From: Cladopsammia gracilis
Lineage: Eukaryota; Cnidaria; Anthozoa; Scleractinia; Dendrophylliidae
Direction: 5' to 3'
DNA length: 64,000 nucleotides
NCBI GenBank assembly: GCA_022457155.1
Contig: JAJGOT010000506.1
Coordinates: 392,001-456,000 of the forward strand
This document shows, in pieces, positions 1-11,245 of the stretch (position 1 is its first letter; every line of letters starts with the position of its first letter). The notes beneath the pieces were generated by a model. That model saw only the letters and a list, made by a program, of their open reading frames with translations. It searched no databases and was not told the DNA's origin. Position numbers and translations under genes: made by a program.

Positions 1-272
1 ACACAATGATTTTTAACATTGAAATGGAACTTGACTGCATTTATTGTATATTTTTATGTCCATAGGCGTAGCTTGTAACACCATTCTCATGGATATAACG
101 TTTATCATCGAAGCAAGATAATGACACTTTATTAAGCTCATAGTTCAGTTCCGAGTTCATGATTTTGACTTCTAATTATTTTCATTTTATGATGCATTTG
201 TTTGTTATTCAATAATAAGTTTTTATAGTCTTCATGTTTGATGTCCTGTTTTATAACATTTTTCTTTATAGA

Positions 273-420
273 TGGTTTTCACTCACGTGACGTTCAGTTC
301 TGTGGGACTCAAATGACAAAAGCCATGGCGGCCATGTTGGTGCACACAACAAAAGAAGTTCATTAAAATTCTTTTGTAGGTGTGCACCAACATGGCCGCC
401 GTGACGTAACGTGAAAACCA
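273..420. mobile_element. Foldback MITE-like element (copy A)
   Basis: The left end reads GGTTTTCACTCACGTGACG and the right end is its near inverted complement ending in GTGAAAACC. The interior is also palindromic, with GGCGGCCATGTTGGTGCAC on one arm and its complement on the other. The short reading frame here is only a by-product of the palindrome. The copy in C is at about 25015-25162. Confidence 0.6.
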
Positions 421-1103
421 CCCATTCCTTTTGCTGTTTTACCACCTTTACCATTGTCTTTTATGTATGAATACATTTTACTTCTCAATCCTATGAATTC
501 ATTAATCGGTATACCACTAGGATGAAGATATTGAAACTCGAAGCTTGAAATTTTAGCAGCCTCACTCGCTAGCGGTTCAATTTTTTAGGATGATTGTTAT
601 AGTTATGTTCAGTTACATGTTGTTTTGGTCTACCTCTTGGTGAAACTGTTATTTGTGTTAAATAAAAAATTGGGAAGGACTGTGTGGAAAAACAGTTTTA
701 AAAGACTAAAGCTTGGAAGTGCATTCATGTTCATTTCAAACCCTTTCAAACAGCAGCTACAAACTATCTAGCAAGTGGGTTTCCCCCGCGCTCTACAAAT
801 GCGAACCGCTAGCAAATGTTTTTTTCCCTTTACAACTGCTAACCCCTGGCACATGGGTTCTTTCCCCTCTACAATTGCTAACCCCTAGGGTGGAGAAGCC
901 ATCCCCTTAGACCTAACCCCTAACCCTTATTACCAGGTTACCATTTCCCCAAACAAAATGCTAACACCTAGCAAATGGGTTTTTTCCCTTTCTACATCTG
1001 CTAACCCCTAGGGTGGAGCCTAATTCCAATCCTCGCAATAAAAAGTCCTTAACTCCAATCAAATGCTAACTTTTGAGAAAGGCTATCCTCCCTTTGATCA
1101 TAT

Positions 1104-1408
1104 AAAAAAAGTAAGTAAAGTCGCACACGAGCCAGATGGCCCACACGGCCGGAGCTTAACCCGGTTTCTGTAGCATGAAGCGACTAGGAATATTGCTACT
1201 CCCTCCTGGATGGGATGCTAGTCAATCGCAGGGTTACCCCCAGCATTTTGTCGCCGGTACCCATTTATACACCTGGGTGGAGAGAGACAAGTGTGGAGTA
1301 AAGTTTCTTGTCTAAGGAAACAACACGACGACAGAGACCAGGCTTCGAACCACCGACCTTCAGGTTGAATGTCCGACGCGCTAACCACTAGACCACCGTG
1401 TCTCCACA
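1104..1408 (-). mobile_element. tRNA-derived SINE (family 1), full insertion with TSD
   Basis: On the minus strand the element starts with a tRNA-like head. It has an A box (GGTCTAGTGGTTAGCGCG) and a B box (GGTTCGAAGCC), followed by a tRNA-unrelated body. The insertion is flanked by a perfect 14-bp target duplication, CCCTTTGATCATAT, at 1090-1103 and 1409-1422, which is typical of LINE-mediated insertion. Related copies lie at 25849-26153 and 59187-59488. It is a SINE and not a functional tRNA gene, because the cloverleaf is degenerate and a long tail is attached. Confidence 0.88.
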
Positions 1409-1773
1409 CCCTTTGATCATATGCCAACTTTAAAAACAGTGACTGTTCATAACACTTTTTGCAATTTTTACTGATTTTAATTTGAATTTGTATTCTTTTA
1501 TCACATTGAGGTTGTAGTGTGCTGCGTTGCAGAAGTCGCTCCCTCAATTAACAACTAATTTAACAGACTTATATTTGTTTTTATTTTCACTACTCACAAC
1601 AACTCCCGCCCATACACTTTTTATCAACCTCCTGATATTTCATTGATGCAAATCAATGTTCATGTTGGGAACCCCTCTTTTATGGGGATCCCATTCTATA
1701 ACACCTAAAGAATGCCACAAAGGTTGCTAGATAACTACCAATTATATATATATTTTTCAATTAAACAGCATGG

Positions 1774-2497
1774 ATACCTCTATAATACAGACACCTCTAT
1801 AATACAGATACCTCTATAATACACGCCCTTGTAAAAAAGGTACCGGGATCCCGCCAGGAAATTGGCCGCCGGGATTTTCACCCACAGACACCTCTATAAT
1901 ACGGACACCTCTATAATACAGACACCTCTTTAATGCAGACACCTCTATAATACAGACACCTCTATAATACGGACATCTCTATAATAGAGACACCTCTACA
2001 ATACAGACACCTCTATAATGCAGACACCTCTATAATACAGACACCTCTATAATGCAGACACCTCTATAATACAGACACCTCTATAATACGGACATCTCTA
2101 TAATAGAGACACCTCTATAATACAGACACCTCTATAATACGGACATCTCTATAATAGAGACACCTCTATAATACAGACACCTCTTTAATACGGACACCTC
2201 TATAATAGAGACACCTCTATAATACAGACACCTCTATAATACGGACACCTCTATAATACAGACACCTCTATAATACGGACATCTCTATAATAGAGACACC
2301 TCTATAATACAGACACCTCTTTAATACGGACACCTCTATAATACGGACACCTCTATAATACGGACACCTCTATAATACGGACACCTCTACAATACAGACA
2401 CCTCTATAATACAGACACCTCTATAATACAGACACCTCTATAATACATACACCTCTATAATACAGACACCTCTTTTATACGGACACCTCTATTACGG
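1774..2497. repeat. 17-bp minisatellite (copy A)
   Basis: About 40 tandem copies of a 17-bp unit, ACACCTCTATAATACAG, alternate with variants ending in CGG or GAG. One 60-bp interruption near 1825-1888 contains GGTACCGGGATCCCG. The unit resembles the terminal sequence of pogo-like transposons (CAGTCRAACCTCTATTA), such as the MITE at 42478-43189. The sequence GAGGTTCGACTGA lies about 35 bp beyond the array. It may therefore be an amplified transposon end. Copy C is about five units shorter (26520-27159), and copy B begins inside the last unit. Confidence 0.9.
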
Positions 2498-3016
2498 GTG
2501 GCTTGGCTCCGTGACTGATTTAGAGAGAGGTTCGACTGAGTATTGTTCAACTGTACAAGATGTTATATGGGTCTTATATAATTTTAAAGTGGAAAAGTCT
2601 AAACAGGCTTCAATGTTATGTGCACGATAAATTTTACATTAAAGGAAAGGAGTGGACGTTTGTGACGAAGACACTCAAAGAAATACCGAAGAGTTACAAT
2701 AGTAGCGACCCTCGTTACTTTCGGAATTAGCAGCCTTTGGGGGTCGCTACTTTCGGGGGGGTCGTTACTTTCGGGGAACAAAAATCGTTTACAAATAAAG
2801 CTGGCGCGAGCTTTTTTTCCGAAATAAAAAATGAACAACAAAAAATTAAAAAAAAGAACAATATTTTATTTGCATTCCATATGTATAGATTGTGTTTCAT
2901 AAAAAGAAGGTAACAATGATAAATACAGCAATAATAAAATAAATCAATATCAATGCCAATAAACAAATGAGACAAAATTCGTCTATCCAGTTTCGTGTTT
3001 TACAGTGCGGCTACTG

Positions 3017-4202
3017 ACCCAGACAAAGTTAACCAATCACAAAGGAGAACGAGTAGATTCCAACATTTTTAACTTCAGCCAATAAAATGTCGAGTACAGA
3101 ACAATGAAATGTCCACTTGTTCACTCGTGAAGCTTGTGTTGAATAAAGCTTTAGCTAGCGTTGACTTTTCGATTTAAAAATTTGAGTAGTTTCACTTGCT
3201 ACATGAATGAATGTCATGCATCATGCAAGTGGGCGAGAACTGATTTCAAACTGTATGAAAGCAGTGAACGCGACAGCCGTATGTTTGGGCAAATTGCGTG
3301 GTGGATTTGAATTCTCGGAAAAAAATAACAACTCAACCACCGGCTGTTTGCAAATGTTACAAGGTACACTGCCAGCATAGCATATATAAGCATTTATTTT
3401 CTAACCGTTTGAAAAAGAGCGGCAACTTTATTTCAATTCTTTTTTTATTGAAATGTCAAAATTTTTTCCGTTGCAGATTTTCTTTGCGATTTGGAAAATT
3501 ATAAAAACTCAACTGGCGAACCGTGTAATATCGATAGATTTTTAGTGAAATATATGTTGAAGAATGCGCCGTTTCTATACGACCGATACCCTTTTTATAC
3601 AGTTTTGAATTTCTCTTTTACTTAATTTTATTTCAGCTTAATCCGACTGCCGGCCAACCCCGCGTGGAACTCAAAGCGCATAAAACTTAATTAACCACGG
3701 CGGCGAACAAGCCGTGTTGTCGTTGTTTTCAAATGCGTAAGGCACTTTTTAATTTCCCTAAACTATGACCGTCGCTTTCACTGGTACTTTTACAGTTAAG
3801 AAGGTCTTCTTTTTTCGCTGGCGTCAAGTGTATTTATCAGTTCCAGCCCGCCGTTGACGCCGTAGAGAAAACTTGAATCTGTTACGAGCGAACAAATTAT
3901 TTTAAATCCACTTGTGTACCGTCGCATTCCATATTTTCACACAGTTTGGAATTTCTCTTTCATTTGAATCGCCGATATTTACTTTCCAAATCGCGATGTT
4001 AAAACAAGTCAAGTTCAAAAGGGATGGAATCGAAGTAAATTGAAAATCCAAAGCTGTACAGTCAAAACTTGTTTTGATCTGTTTTCATGGCAAACGAAAT
4101 GAAATTTCATTGTTCTGTACTCAACATTTCATTGGTTAAAGTAAATAATTTTGGAATCTATTGTTCTCGTTCTGTTTTGTGATTGGTTAACTTTGTCTGG
4201 GT
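3017..4202. mobile_element. Nested inverted-repeat element inside the TA transposon
   Basis: Long inverted arms lie at about 3017-3113 and 4098-4202, with ends CCAGACAAAGTTAACCAATC and its complement. The interior shows no recognisable protein. It sits inside the 1.94-kb transposon in both A and C, so it was nested there before A and C split. Confidence 0.55.
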
Positions 4203-4232
4203 GACCCCGGTGGGCTCCGGATGTCCATGTTC

Positions 4233-4523
4233 CTAGATTGTATTGTCAGTAGTCGGGACGAGTTGTATTAGTTTGTCTCTCAGTTCCTTTCTTAGACTTC
4301 TAAGTCCTTTCTTAACACCTATTTCATAAACGCAAGGAATCTCGATGCCTTCTCCTTGAACCCATACACCTTCAGGCGCACTCCTATTTTGGCCAGATAC
4401 ACAGCAAGTCATCTTGATTTCCTTTTCCAGCAATGGCTTGTACAGGACCTTCGCTAGACTATCAGGCACGTGTCCAACTGTAGTCGCATCTTGTTCGCAA
4501 CCGTTTGTGTTTTTCATCTTCAT
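4233..4523 (-). CDS. HIRAN-like ORF fragment carried by the transposon (copy A)
   Basis: A 96-residue frame includes VGHVPDSLAKVL near residues 16-27, then a basic CCVSGQNR segment and GIEIPCVYEIGV near residues 59-70. This spacing of GHVP, V-S/T-G and EIPC recalls the second half of HIRAN-type domains in uncharacterised cnidarian proteins. The match is from memory and weak. The paralogue in C (28896-29186) differs at one residue (Cys to Gly near residue 9). The first half of such a domain is not seen upstream, so this is probably a captured fragment and not a full gene. Confidence 0.4.
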   Translation of the reverse strand: MKMKNTNGCEQDATTVGHVPDSLAKVLYKPLLEKEIKMTCCVSGQNRSAPEGVWVQGEGIEIPCVYEIGVKKGLRSLRKELRDKLIQLVPTTDNTI

Positions 4524-6056
4524 CTTCGGGGGTTGCTACTTTCGGGGGGTCGCTACTTTCGGGATTTACTAACGGCCAGAAAAAATTGACGTTACTTTCG
4601 GGGGGTCGTTACTATCGGAACTCTACGGTAGTCTGAGAAAAGACTGAACTGAATTTCGTCACCTTTATCAAGCTGCGAACCAGAGAAGCGCGAGGTGTGC
4701 GCTTCTCTCGTTCCGCGTCTATCCCCCACGCGCGTCTCCCGCGTCTTGCCCAGAAAGACGACAGGGGACGAGTCAGATTTCTTAACGAATAACTTCAGTG
4801 CATGTCAGAGTTAAAAAATATATATTGGCCACCTACCTCTCAAGGAGTACAGACGCTCAGTTGCAAATCTAATATTAAATAAACCTTATTTATTTGGCCT
4901 ACTTAGTCGACTGTTTCGGAACGTTATTTTCGTTCGTTCCAATCCACATCAACTTCATTCCTATAACGCCATACTGCACGCGCCTCATGCCACGTGCACG
5001 TTCACAGTTTACGGAGTGATCATACCAGTATACAGTACGTGAAATCAAAAGGTTCATATATCATCATAAAATATAGCAAAGGATATGGTACCAAATTAGT
5101 TCAAAATCAATGTGATCTTTCCTTAATTTTATGTATGTCATCCTTGCGGTAAAAAACGGCGAATTTTGGCGTCTGAAGTGTCACGGTTTGGGTAGGCTCG
5201 CTGTGATTTTATTAACAAATTGTTGAGTTGTATTAACAGCATGTGGGTTAGAGCTCGGGCCAGTTACATTACAGAGCTCTTAGCGGCCATTCACACACTA
5301 TTGCGGTTGGTTGAAAGCGCATACGTTTATTACTAAAACTCACCGATCGAACGCCTTGTTTTTTAGTGTAGACGCATGTAGACGGTTTACAAGCGATGAC
5401 GTCGTTTCACTCGTATCGGTGTGGATGAAAGGCAATACCGCCCTAGGCAGGGATTACACTCCGACGCAGACTTCCTTATACCATAGAAAGCAGAGGTTCT
5501 TTCGAGGTGCGGCAATTGTTTTGTTTCGTGAACGGTCGATGCCATTTTAGTGACACCAGGGTAATCGGCTCCCGGCTACACTTAGAAAAATTTTCACCAG
5601 TTATAGAAATTTATTTTTAACTGATCCCCCACCTTCACCACTACACCTCTGCGTTGATCTGGCAAACATACGAAAACTTTAATTTTACCACAATTGCCGC
5701 TAAACTCGCAATCTGATTGGTCGACGTGAGTGGTAAATGAGAGTCCAGACAACGGTGCTGACGCTAACATCACGCGCGCTTGAAAACAACCAATCAGATT
5801 GCGAGAAAGTTATAGACAACGCTTGCTCTTTCTTTGCTGTCACGTTTTGTAACAAGACTTCGATTTTTCCTTGTATTTTTTCTAAATATTGTTGTAAAAA
5901 ACAAATTTACACCGGTTTTCCGTGGTGTGGACTCTTATTTACCACGATTTACGTTTAACAACGAAAGTACAGCCTAAACTTAGAATAAACTTTGAGGAGT
6001 CGAAAACAATTGTAATATGCCATTTTTTTATGGAATCATTGATGAAGAAACACTAT

Positions 6057-6124
6057 TTTGCCTTCACTACACAACCGAACACACTCAAACGTTGAGGCAT
6101 GGGCGCGTTGGTCAGCCAGGCCCA
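6057..6124 (-). repeat. Split direct repeat B2 of the DIRS-type element
   Basis: This 68-bp stretch is repeated at 6652-6719 with the same orientation. It begins TTTGCCTTCACTACACAACC and ends in GCCAGGCCCA on the plus strand. Confidence 0.85.
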
Positions 6125-6471
6125 CGATACATTTTATTATTGACAAAGGACTATCGTATTACAATATTACTATAATATACTATACTATAATATTACAATA
6201 ACTCTAGGTTGGCCGGCCAGGCCCACGATACATTTTGTTATTGACGAAGAACTATAATATAACGATAACTCTAACCGCACCAGAGCCGGACACGTAAACC
6301 CCAAAAAACCAACTGTTGGAAAAAATAGGGACCGTGTACCCCCGACCTATGCAGTGGTGCTACCTTTGGGGTTTTAAGGTGTTTTTAACTAAGAAACAAA
6401 CGACTAAAATGCGGCTAAAACTGCCGATAACAAATCTTAAGGTATTACAATAAACAACTAAGACGAAAGTT

Positions 6472-6719
6472 AACTTGTTTGAACAGTACTAGAGGCGGCG
6501 AGGCTGACCGTAGAATGACACAAATCTATCAACGAACACTTTTCAAACTCACGAACCGTGAGCCCCTGCGCACTACACTAGAACCCAGTTCTCTGCTCCG
6601 TGTCGGCAAAATATTAATTTATGTTAATACCGATTATCACAAATTACATATTTTGCCTTCACTACACAACCGAACACACTCAAACGTTGAGGCATGGGCG
6701 CGTTGGTCAGCCAGGCCCA
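6472..6719 (-). repeat. Internal A2-B1 repeat junction of the DIRS-type element
   Basis: 6472-6648 repeats the right end of the element (10806-10982), and 6652-6719 repeats its left end. They are joined by TAT. In PAT/Ngaro elements this joined pair templates the termini during replication and mirrors the circle junction used by the recombinase. Confidence 0.85.
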
Positions 6720-7009
6720 TAGTAGACAGCAAAAGAAAGGGCTAGAGCTCAGAGCGACAAGGACTTGAAGACTTCAAGTCTGCTTGGTAGTGAATCCTTA
6801 ACATAAATGTTTTAGCTGCTCGCCTCGACTAGCTAACCTGCTAACTGCGGGCAGTGGATATTCTCAGCTATCCGGGCCTTCTGCGTTTAAGTTATGAACA
6901 AAGCTAAACTGGACATCCCTGCTACAAATAAGACATAACTCAGAGCTTCTAAGGAAACCTGAAAAAGTGAGAATAAACATAACTAGACTTTTTAATTGCA
7001 GAAGATTGT

Positions 7010-7370
7010 CCCAATCAGTTTTTTTTTTTCAGCAAGTTGCTTGAGACGAGTAACTTCGAGGGGCTCGTTCCTCCTGGTGGTAGGTTGGCTGGCAAGGCGA
7101 AGAGCGCCTTCTTTTGCAGCAATGACAGTCGGGTGTACTGAAGGGGAAGCAACTCTGGCCAGCTAATGCGCCCACTTAAAAGCGTATAGTAGAAAGCACA
7201 ATTGATGCAGACACTGACTTTGTGGACTCGAGCAGATGTTGCAGATGCAGGGCACGATCCAAAGGTCTGACCGGAAAATCAGGAATACGCAACACGTCTT
7301 TAGCAAAGTCTCGCCATCTATTAAAGGTAGTTTTGCGATGACCCAGTGGTTTTGGAAGCAAGCACGGTGA
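7010..7370 (-). pseudogene. Tyrosine recombinase N-terminal (core-binding) remnant
   Basis: The minus-strand translation reads PLDRALHLQHLLESTKS, then after a frame change FKWAH, VASPSVHPTVIAAKEGALRL and finally NEPLEVTRLKQLAEK. This order of W-x-x-FC-like helix, LHLQHLL, KWAH, SP-HP-V and EPL matches the SAM-like core-binding region of DIRS-type recombinases. At least one stop and one frameshift interrupt it. The catalytic C-terminal half was not identified, so it is a broken copy. Confidence 0.7.
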
Positions 7371-7649
7371 ATTTCAGATTCTGTTTTAGCTGGATAACTT
7401 GGTACGTTGTCCGGGCTTCCTGCAGACCAAAATGCGGACGAGGAGATATCTAAGAACATTATGAAACACATATAATGTAAGAGACGAACTCATAAAGAAA
7501 AATGTACGGACGAACGGAAAATAAAAAAAAAAAAAATGAATTTAAATTGCGCTCGCAACCCTGCTGTCAAAAACAGAAAACTATCCTAACTGATTCGACA
7601 AGCATAATACCAAACTTAAACCCCGTTTAGCTCCTCTTAGAAAATAGGG

Positions 7650-8050
7650 ATGATCCCCTATAGGGCATATCATCATGCCCCTCTTGGACGTAACATTGAG
7701 CCTGTCTAAGCCACTCTCGGGCATAACATTGAGCCCCTCTTGGGCGTAACATTAAAACCCATCTAGGGCGTAACATTGAACCCCTCTTGGGCGTAACATT
7801 GAAAACCATTTAGGGCATTTCATAACGCTGAGCCCATCTAGGGCATTCGGTAAGCCCCTCCAGGGCATAACGCTGAGCCCATCTTGGGCATTCGGTAAAC
7901 CCCTCCAGGGTATAACGCTGAGCCCATCTAGGGCATTCGGTAAGCCCCTCCAGGGCATAACGCTGAGCCCATCTTGGGCATTCGGTAAACCCCTCCAGGG
8001 CATAACGCTAAGCCCATCTAGGGCATTCATTAAGCCCATCTAAGGCATAA
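7650..8050. repeat. 45-bp minisatellite inside the DIRS element
   Basis: A composite 45-bp unit alternates GCCCATCTAGGGCATTCGGT and AAGCCCCTCCAGGGCATAAC. A shorter, related unit of about 23 bp (GGGCGTAACATTGAACC) occupies the left part. The open minus-strand frame through it (15-residue periods with GLSVMPWRGLPNA) results from repeat length divisible by three and is not evidence of a protein. Confidence 0.85.
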
Positions 8051-8329
8051 CACCTCTAACAGGCAATTCAATCTAGGAAAAAAAAATACCCTAGAAACTC
8101 GACTCTGGTTGAAATACGTTCAGTAGGAAATCTGCAAAATAGTCATATCTCTGTGCATTCACTTGGGACACGAAAGCTCTCACTAGATAACTCGTAGCCC
8201 GACCTAGGAGCGATACTAAAGTCAATACGAATTGCTAATGAAGGGACCGTCACGGGATTACAACCGAAAATAGAGTTTCTGGCTTGACATCTATAAGTAA
8301 ATTAGGCAAATTAAATTAGATAGAATGCC

Positions 8330-8640
8330 CCAATCATGAATAAAGGTGCTCCAGTGGAAAACCATCTAAACGCAGAATGGGCCAGAAATGGGCAGACTTC
8401 CAAAATGGTACGCTGAGAGCTCCCTTAGCACTGCAAGATCTCGTATGGCTGAAGACTATGCACGTTAAGTAAACCGAGGACGCAGCCGGCTGTCGTGATG
8501 GGACCAATTTTGGGCAAAGGCGTATGCACCGCTGGAACCGGGTTGGTAGAATCTGGAATTGAAAACATTTAACGTTAGCGTTGAATGAACATGCGAACCT
8601 ATCACAGGTATGAGGACCCGCTAAACCGTCGAGAGCATAG
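8330..8640 (-). pseudogene. RNase H-region remnant of the DIRS element
   Basis: Minus-strand frames read VDRFACSFNANVK-like text, then after a frameshift PGSSGAYAFAQNWSHHDSR, then GALSVPFWKSAHFWPIL. The order D-RFA, PG-AFAQNW and VP-W-SA-FWP-L is characteristic of the end of the RT/RNase H polyprotein in DIRS-like elements. Several frame changes show it is dead. The stretch 8650-10050 presumably holds the rest of the polymerase, but I could not recognise further motifs. Confidence 0.6.
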
Positions 8641-10062
8641 AAAACCGTGCCATCAATGGTGTAATCGACATAATCAATAAACTTGAATATAACACCTGCA
8701 ATAGTATTTAGATCCCTTAATAGTATCCACTGCATGTCGATGTCAACGTCGTTGAACAGACAGCTCTGAAAGATGCCTACTGCAGGCTGTTGTAAAGCCG
8801 GACCTTTAGATTATCAGTAGACCAGGTAACTGGCTTACTGGCCTCCTAGAAAGCTTTCAATGACAGGAAAAACGGCAAGCAACTCTCTGAACGTGGAACC
8901 TTGCGCTTTCTCGAAGTCGGAACGGGTATTGATGAAAAATTTTGCCGTCGAAACTATAAAACTTCCACAAGATGAGGCCACTGCATCGGAATATATCACC
9001 TAAGAGGACTTATGACGGGCTGGCAAATAGGTATGCCGTTAAGGCTCGCTACGTTGGTTTTCCCGAAGATCAATTCAGCATTCAGCATTCTCGGGAGGAA
9101 AGTGATGTCGACGCAGTGTTGATCATAGCAAATAGATTTCTAGTCAAAAGCTGGGAGACCTTGCCCACGCAGTAGCCGAGTGAAATAATTTTCCCTGCTA
9201 ACCCTCGCAATCCTACGAACTGGGACGCGAAAAGAAGCGACCAATATGGAACACATCTATCTGTCTGTCTATATGTAGCGTAAATTTCCGACGTGGCCGT
9301 ACGTTGATGACAGTTCCGAGCCGAGAAATTACCTGAGTTGGGCCCCAAGACATTTGGCTTCATTAGGAAGAAAACCAGAGGTAAGCAAATCGGCATGAAC
9401 CTGAAGGCTCGCAATCTTTGCGTTGTTGTAACCGACAGCAGCGACGAGACCGTCGTCTAAGAAGGCAACAATTTACCCGGCTTCAGATCTCCATTTCTCA
9501 ATTAACGGCTTAAACAATTCCGTAAACAGGTAAGGCGCTAAACTAAACCGAAAGGTAAAACTGAAAACTTATAAAATATCTAGCGTGACCGGCGGAAAAT
9601 GTCCAAGAAAAAGAAAGAAACTTTCGATGAACGAAGATCTTCAACATGATGATGACCACAAGATCAAAGAGAACATATAGTCTCCCGGATTCTAAATCTC
9701 TTAGGCAACAGTCAAGTCTTCGCATCTAAAATTTTCTCTTGTCGTGACGCACATCTAAAATAAAACGCTTTTAAACAGATTTTTGCGTTAACACAAACAA
9801 AGAGTCCATAGTGAAAGGTGGCTCGTAAACTTCAGTAATACAATGTGGACTAATGAGCTCGTTTATGACATTCTCAACGGAACTAGAATCCTTCAAAGCT
9901 AACGCGTTATTACTGGCCGTAAAAGACGTGGGAATTTTGAGCAACGGCAATTTGCATACAAATGGAATAACATCGATAATAAACTTCGGCGTGTTAATGC
10001 TCTTCCAGAACTCAATTACTCAATATAATCTCCCTTAGACCGATACGAATTCCTGGTCAGAT

Positions 10063-10302
10063 TTAAATTCGCATTGTACTTCGGGGTCCAAAAAAACAAA
10101 ATATAGAGATGATGGGCAAGAGTCCTTCTGATAGTAATCTTCGTCCAACTCCATGTCTGAACAGAGTCAGGGGTTTTCCGCACGCAAAGCAAACACCAGT
10201 AGCAGATCTTTGCACTAAATGTTGTTGATTAAGGCGAGAGAAGAAATTAGATGATTGTTGTCTTGCGATCTGTGGAGATTTAGCCTGAATGGACGTCGGC
10301 AA
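10063..10302 (-). pseudogene. Gag C-terminal piece with a degenerate zinc knuckle
   Basis: The frame contains GVCFACGKPLTLFRHG, a decayed CCHC-type knuckle (C-x2-C retained, the following GH and C lost). It follows the gag frame at 10280-10660 after a frameshift near 10300. Together they are read as the gag of the DIRS-type element. Confidence 0.55.
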
Positions 10303-10660
10303 GGTTTTCGTTGGTGGGAAGAACGCGCGGTGAAACGCTTACGGCTCTGTAAATTTTCTTTTCGTCTTCTTCGTCGTCGGCCAAATCATGATGTTTGTAT
10401 TCATTGACAGTTTTCCAACCAAACGGTGACTTATCTGCAAGCAGGATGAATTTTTCACGCTCTTGCACGAGAGCCAAACCTTTGTCTAAGGCATCCTTTA
10501 ATTTCTGCATGTCTTTGCGTTCCAGAGCGGCCTTTGCGTCCTTCATGGTTTCTTTAATCGCTTTATTGACGTTGTACTGGTCCTCGCTGCTCTTCTTGTT
10601 GAATTGCGGAGTGAAACCGCGCTTGATTCTTTTGATTTCTGTCATTTGCTGGGCAGCCAT
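10280..10660 (-). CDS. Gag-like protein fragment of the DIRS element
   Basis: A 126-residue frame starts MAAQQMTEIKRIKRGFTPQF and continues through an alpha-helical, highly charged region (QKLKDALDKGLALVQEREK) to ADKSPFGWKTVNEYKHHDLA and an acidic DDEEDEKK stretch. The 'ADKSP-GWKTV-EY-HDLA-DEEDEKKI' block is familiar from gag proteins of DIRS-like elements in cnidarians and fish. It lies next to the A1 repeat, as expected for the first ORF. The C-terminus is cut by a frameshift that separates it from the zinc-knuckle piece. Confidence 0.6.
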   Translation of the reverse strand: MAAQQMTEIKRIKRGFTPQFNKKSSEDQYNVNKAIKETMKDAKAALERKDMQKLKDALDKGLALVQEREKFILLADKSPFGWKTVNEYKHHDLADDEEDEKKIYRAVSVSPRVLPTNENLADVHSG

Positions 10661-10805
10661 ATCCTCATGTGAACGCTTGAGAGCTAAACTGGAATCTTTA
10701 ACCAGAGTCTTAAACTGACCAACTGGTTGTTCTGTGTTATTAGTCGTACCGCTGTAGCCTCATTCATATTGCCAGGGAGGAAAGCAAAAAATCGGGGTAA
10801 CATTG

Positions 10806-10982
10806 AACTTGTTTGAACAGTACTAGAGGCGGCGAGGCTGACCGTAGAATGACACAAATCTATCAACGAACACTTTTCAAACTCACGAACCGTGAGCCCC
10901 TGCGCACTACACTAGAACCCAGTTCTCTGCTCCGTGTCGGCAAAATATTAATTTATGTTAATACCGATTATCACAAATTACA
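10806..10982 (-). repeat. Split direct repeat A1 of the DIRS-type element
   Basis: 177 bp nearly identical to 6472-6648. It begins AACTTGTTTGAACAGTACTA and ends ...CAAATTACA on the plus strand, followed by TAT and the flank shared with copy C. Confidence 0.88.
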
Positions 10983-11245
10983 TATCTCGGAAGCCATACT
11001 AACCGTCCTATTATAAACCGCAGACTTGCGCTCACACAAAATCACGCCATGGACTGAGAAATTAACTCAGTGATCCTTGCATTCATTCTTGCAAACTATG
11101 TGCCAAAGAAACAATATTGTTATGCCGAGAACTAGCAAACAGCGATGGCATAACTAAATATTCTCATAGTAAACGGCTCTGGAAAGCGTAAATATCTCAT
11201 GTCAGTATCAGACTTTCCTAAGATCAAAGAATCGGCAATATCCCA

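Larger units (their letters stand above)
2686..4628. mobile_element. TA-flanked DNA transposon (Tc1/mariner-pogo type), copy A
   Basis: Inverted ends read CCGAAGAGTTACAATAGTAG on the left and, as reverse complement, CCGTAGAGTTCCGATAGTAA on the right. Each is followed by blocks of GTCGCTACTTTCGGGG. The element is flanked by TA at 2684-2685 and 4629-4630. Copy B keeps the empty site with a single TA at 16859-16860. No transposase is visible, so it is non-autonomous. It contains the HIRAN-like frame at 4233-4523 and a nested inverted-repeat element. TA targets and these ends fit the Tc1/mariner superfamily; the assignment is inference. Confidence 0.8.
6057..10982 (-). mobile_element. PAT/Ngaro-type DIRS retrotransposon, decayed, copy A only
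   Basis: The insertion has split direct repeats. Read on the minus strand the order is A1 (10982-10806), coding remnants, B1 (6719-6652), A2 (6648-6472), a 350-bp gap, then B2 (6124-6057). A1 and A2 are 177 bp and B1 and B2 are 68 bp. Minus-strand remnants of gag, RNase H and tyrosine recombinase lie in the expected order, with the recombinase next to the B1A2 junction. The trinucleotide TAT lies at both edges (6054-6056, 10983-10985) and at the internal A-B junction (6649-6651). Copy C has the empty site with one TAT at 30716-30718. Confidence 0.85.

Noticed and set aside
835..1015. Telomere-like CTAACCC words
   Set aside because: The words are irregular (GCTAACCCCTAGGG) and part of a local degenerate repeat, not a telomeric array.
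1330..1405. tRNA gene on the minus strand
   Set aside because: A and B boxes are present, but the sequence continues into a SINE body with target duplications, and the same head recurs in other copies.
1774..2497. CRISPR array or bacterial promoters (TATAAT in each unit)
   Set aside because: Units are contiguous 17-mers without spacers in a eukaryotic genome; TATAAT is incidental.
7752..8039. 95-residue repetitive open frame on the minus strand
   Set aside because: It is produced by a 45-bp tandem repeat, whose length keeps the frame open. No start context or domain supports a protein.
6057..10982. LTR retrotransposon
   Set aside because: The repeats are split (A1...B1A2...B2), no 4-6 bp target duplication exists, and a tyrosine recombinase remnant replaces an integrase.
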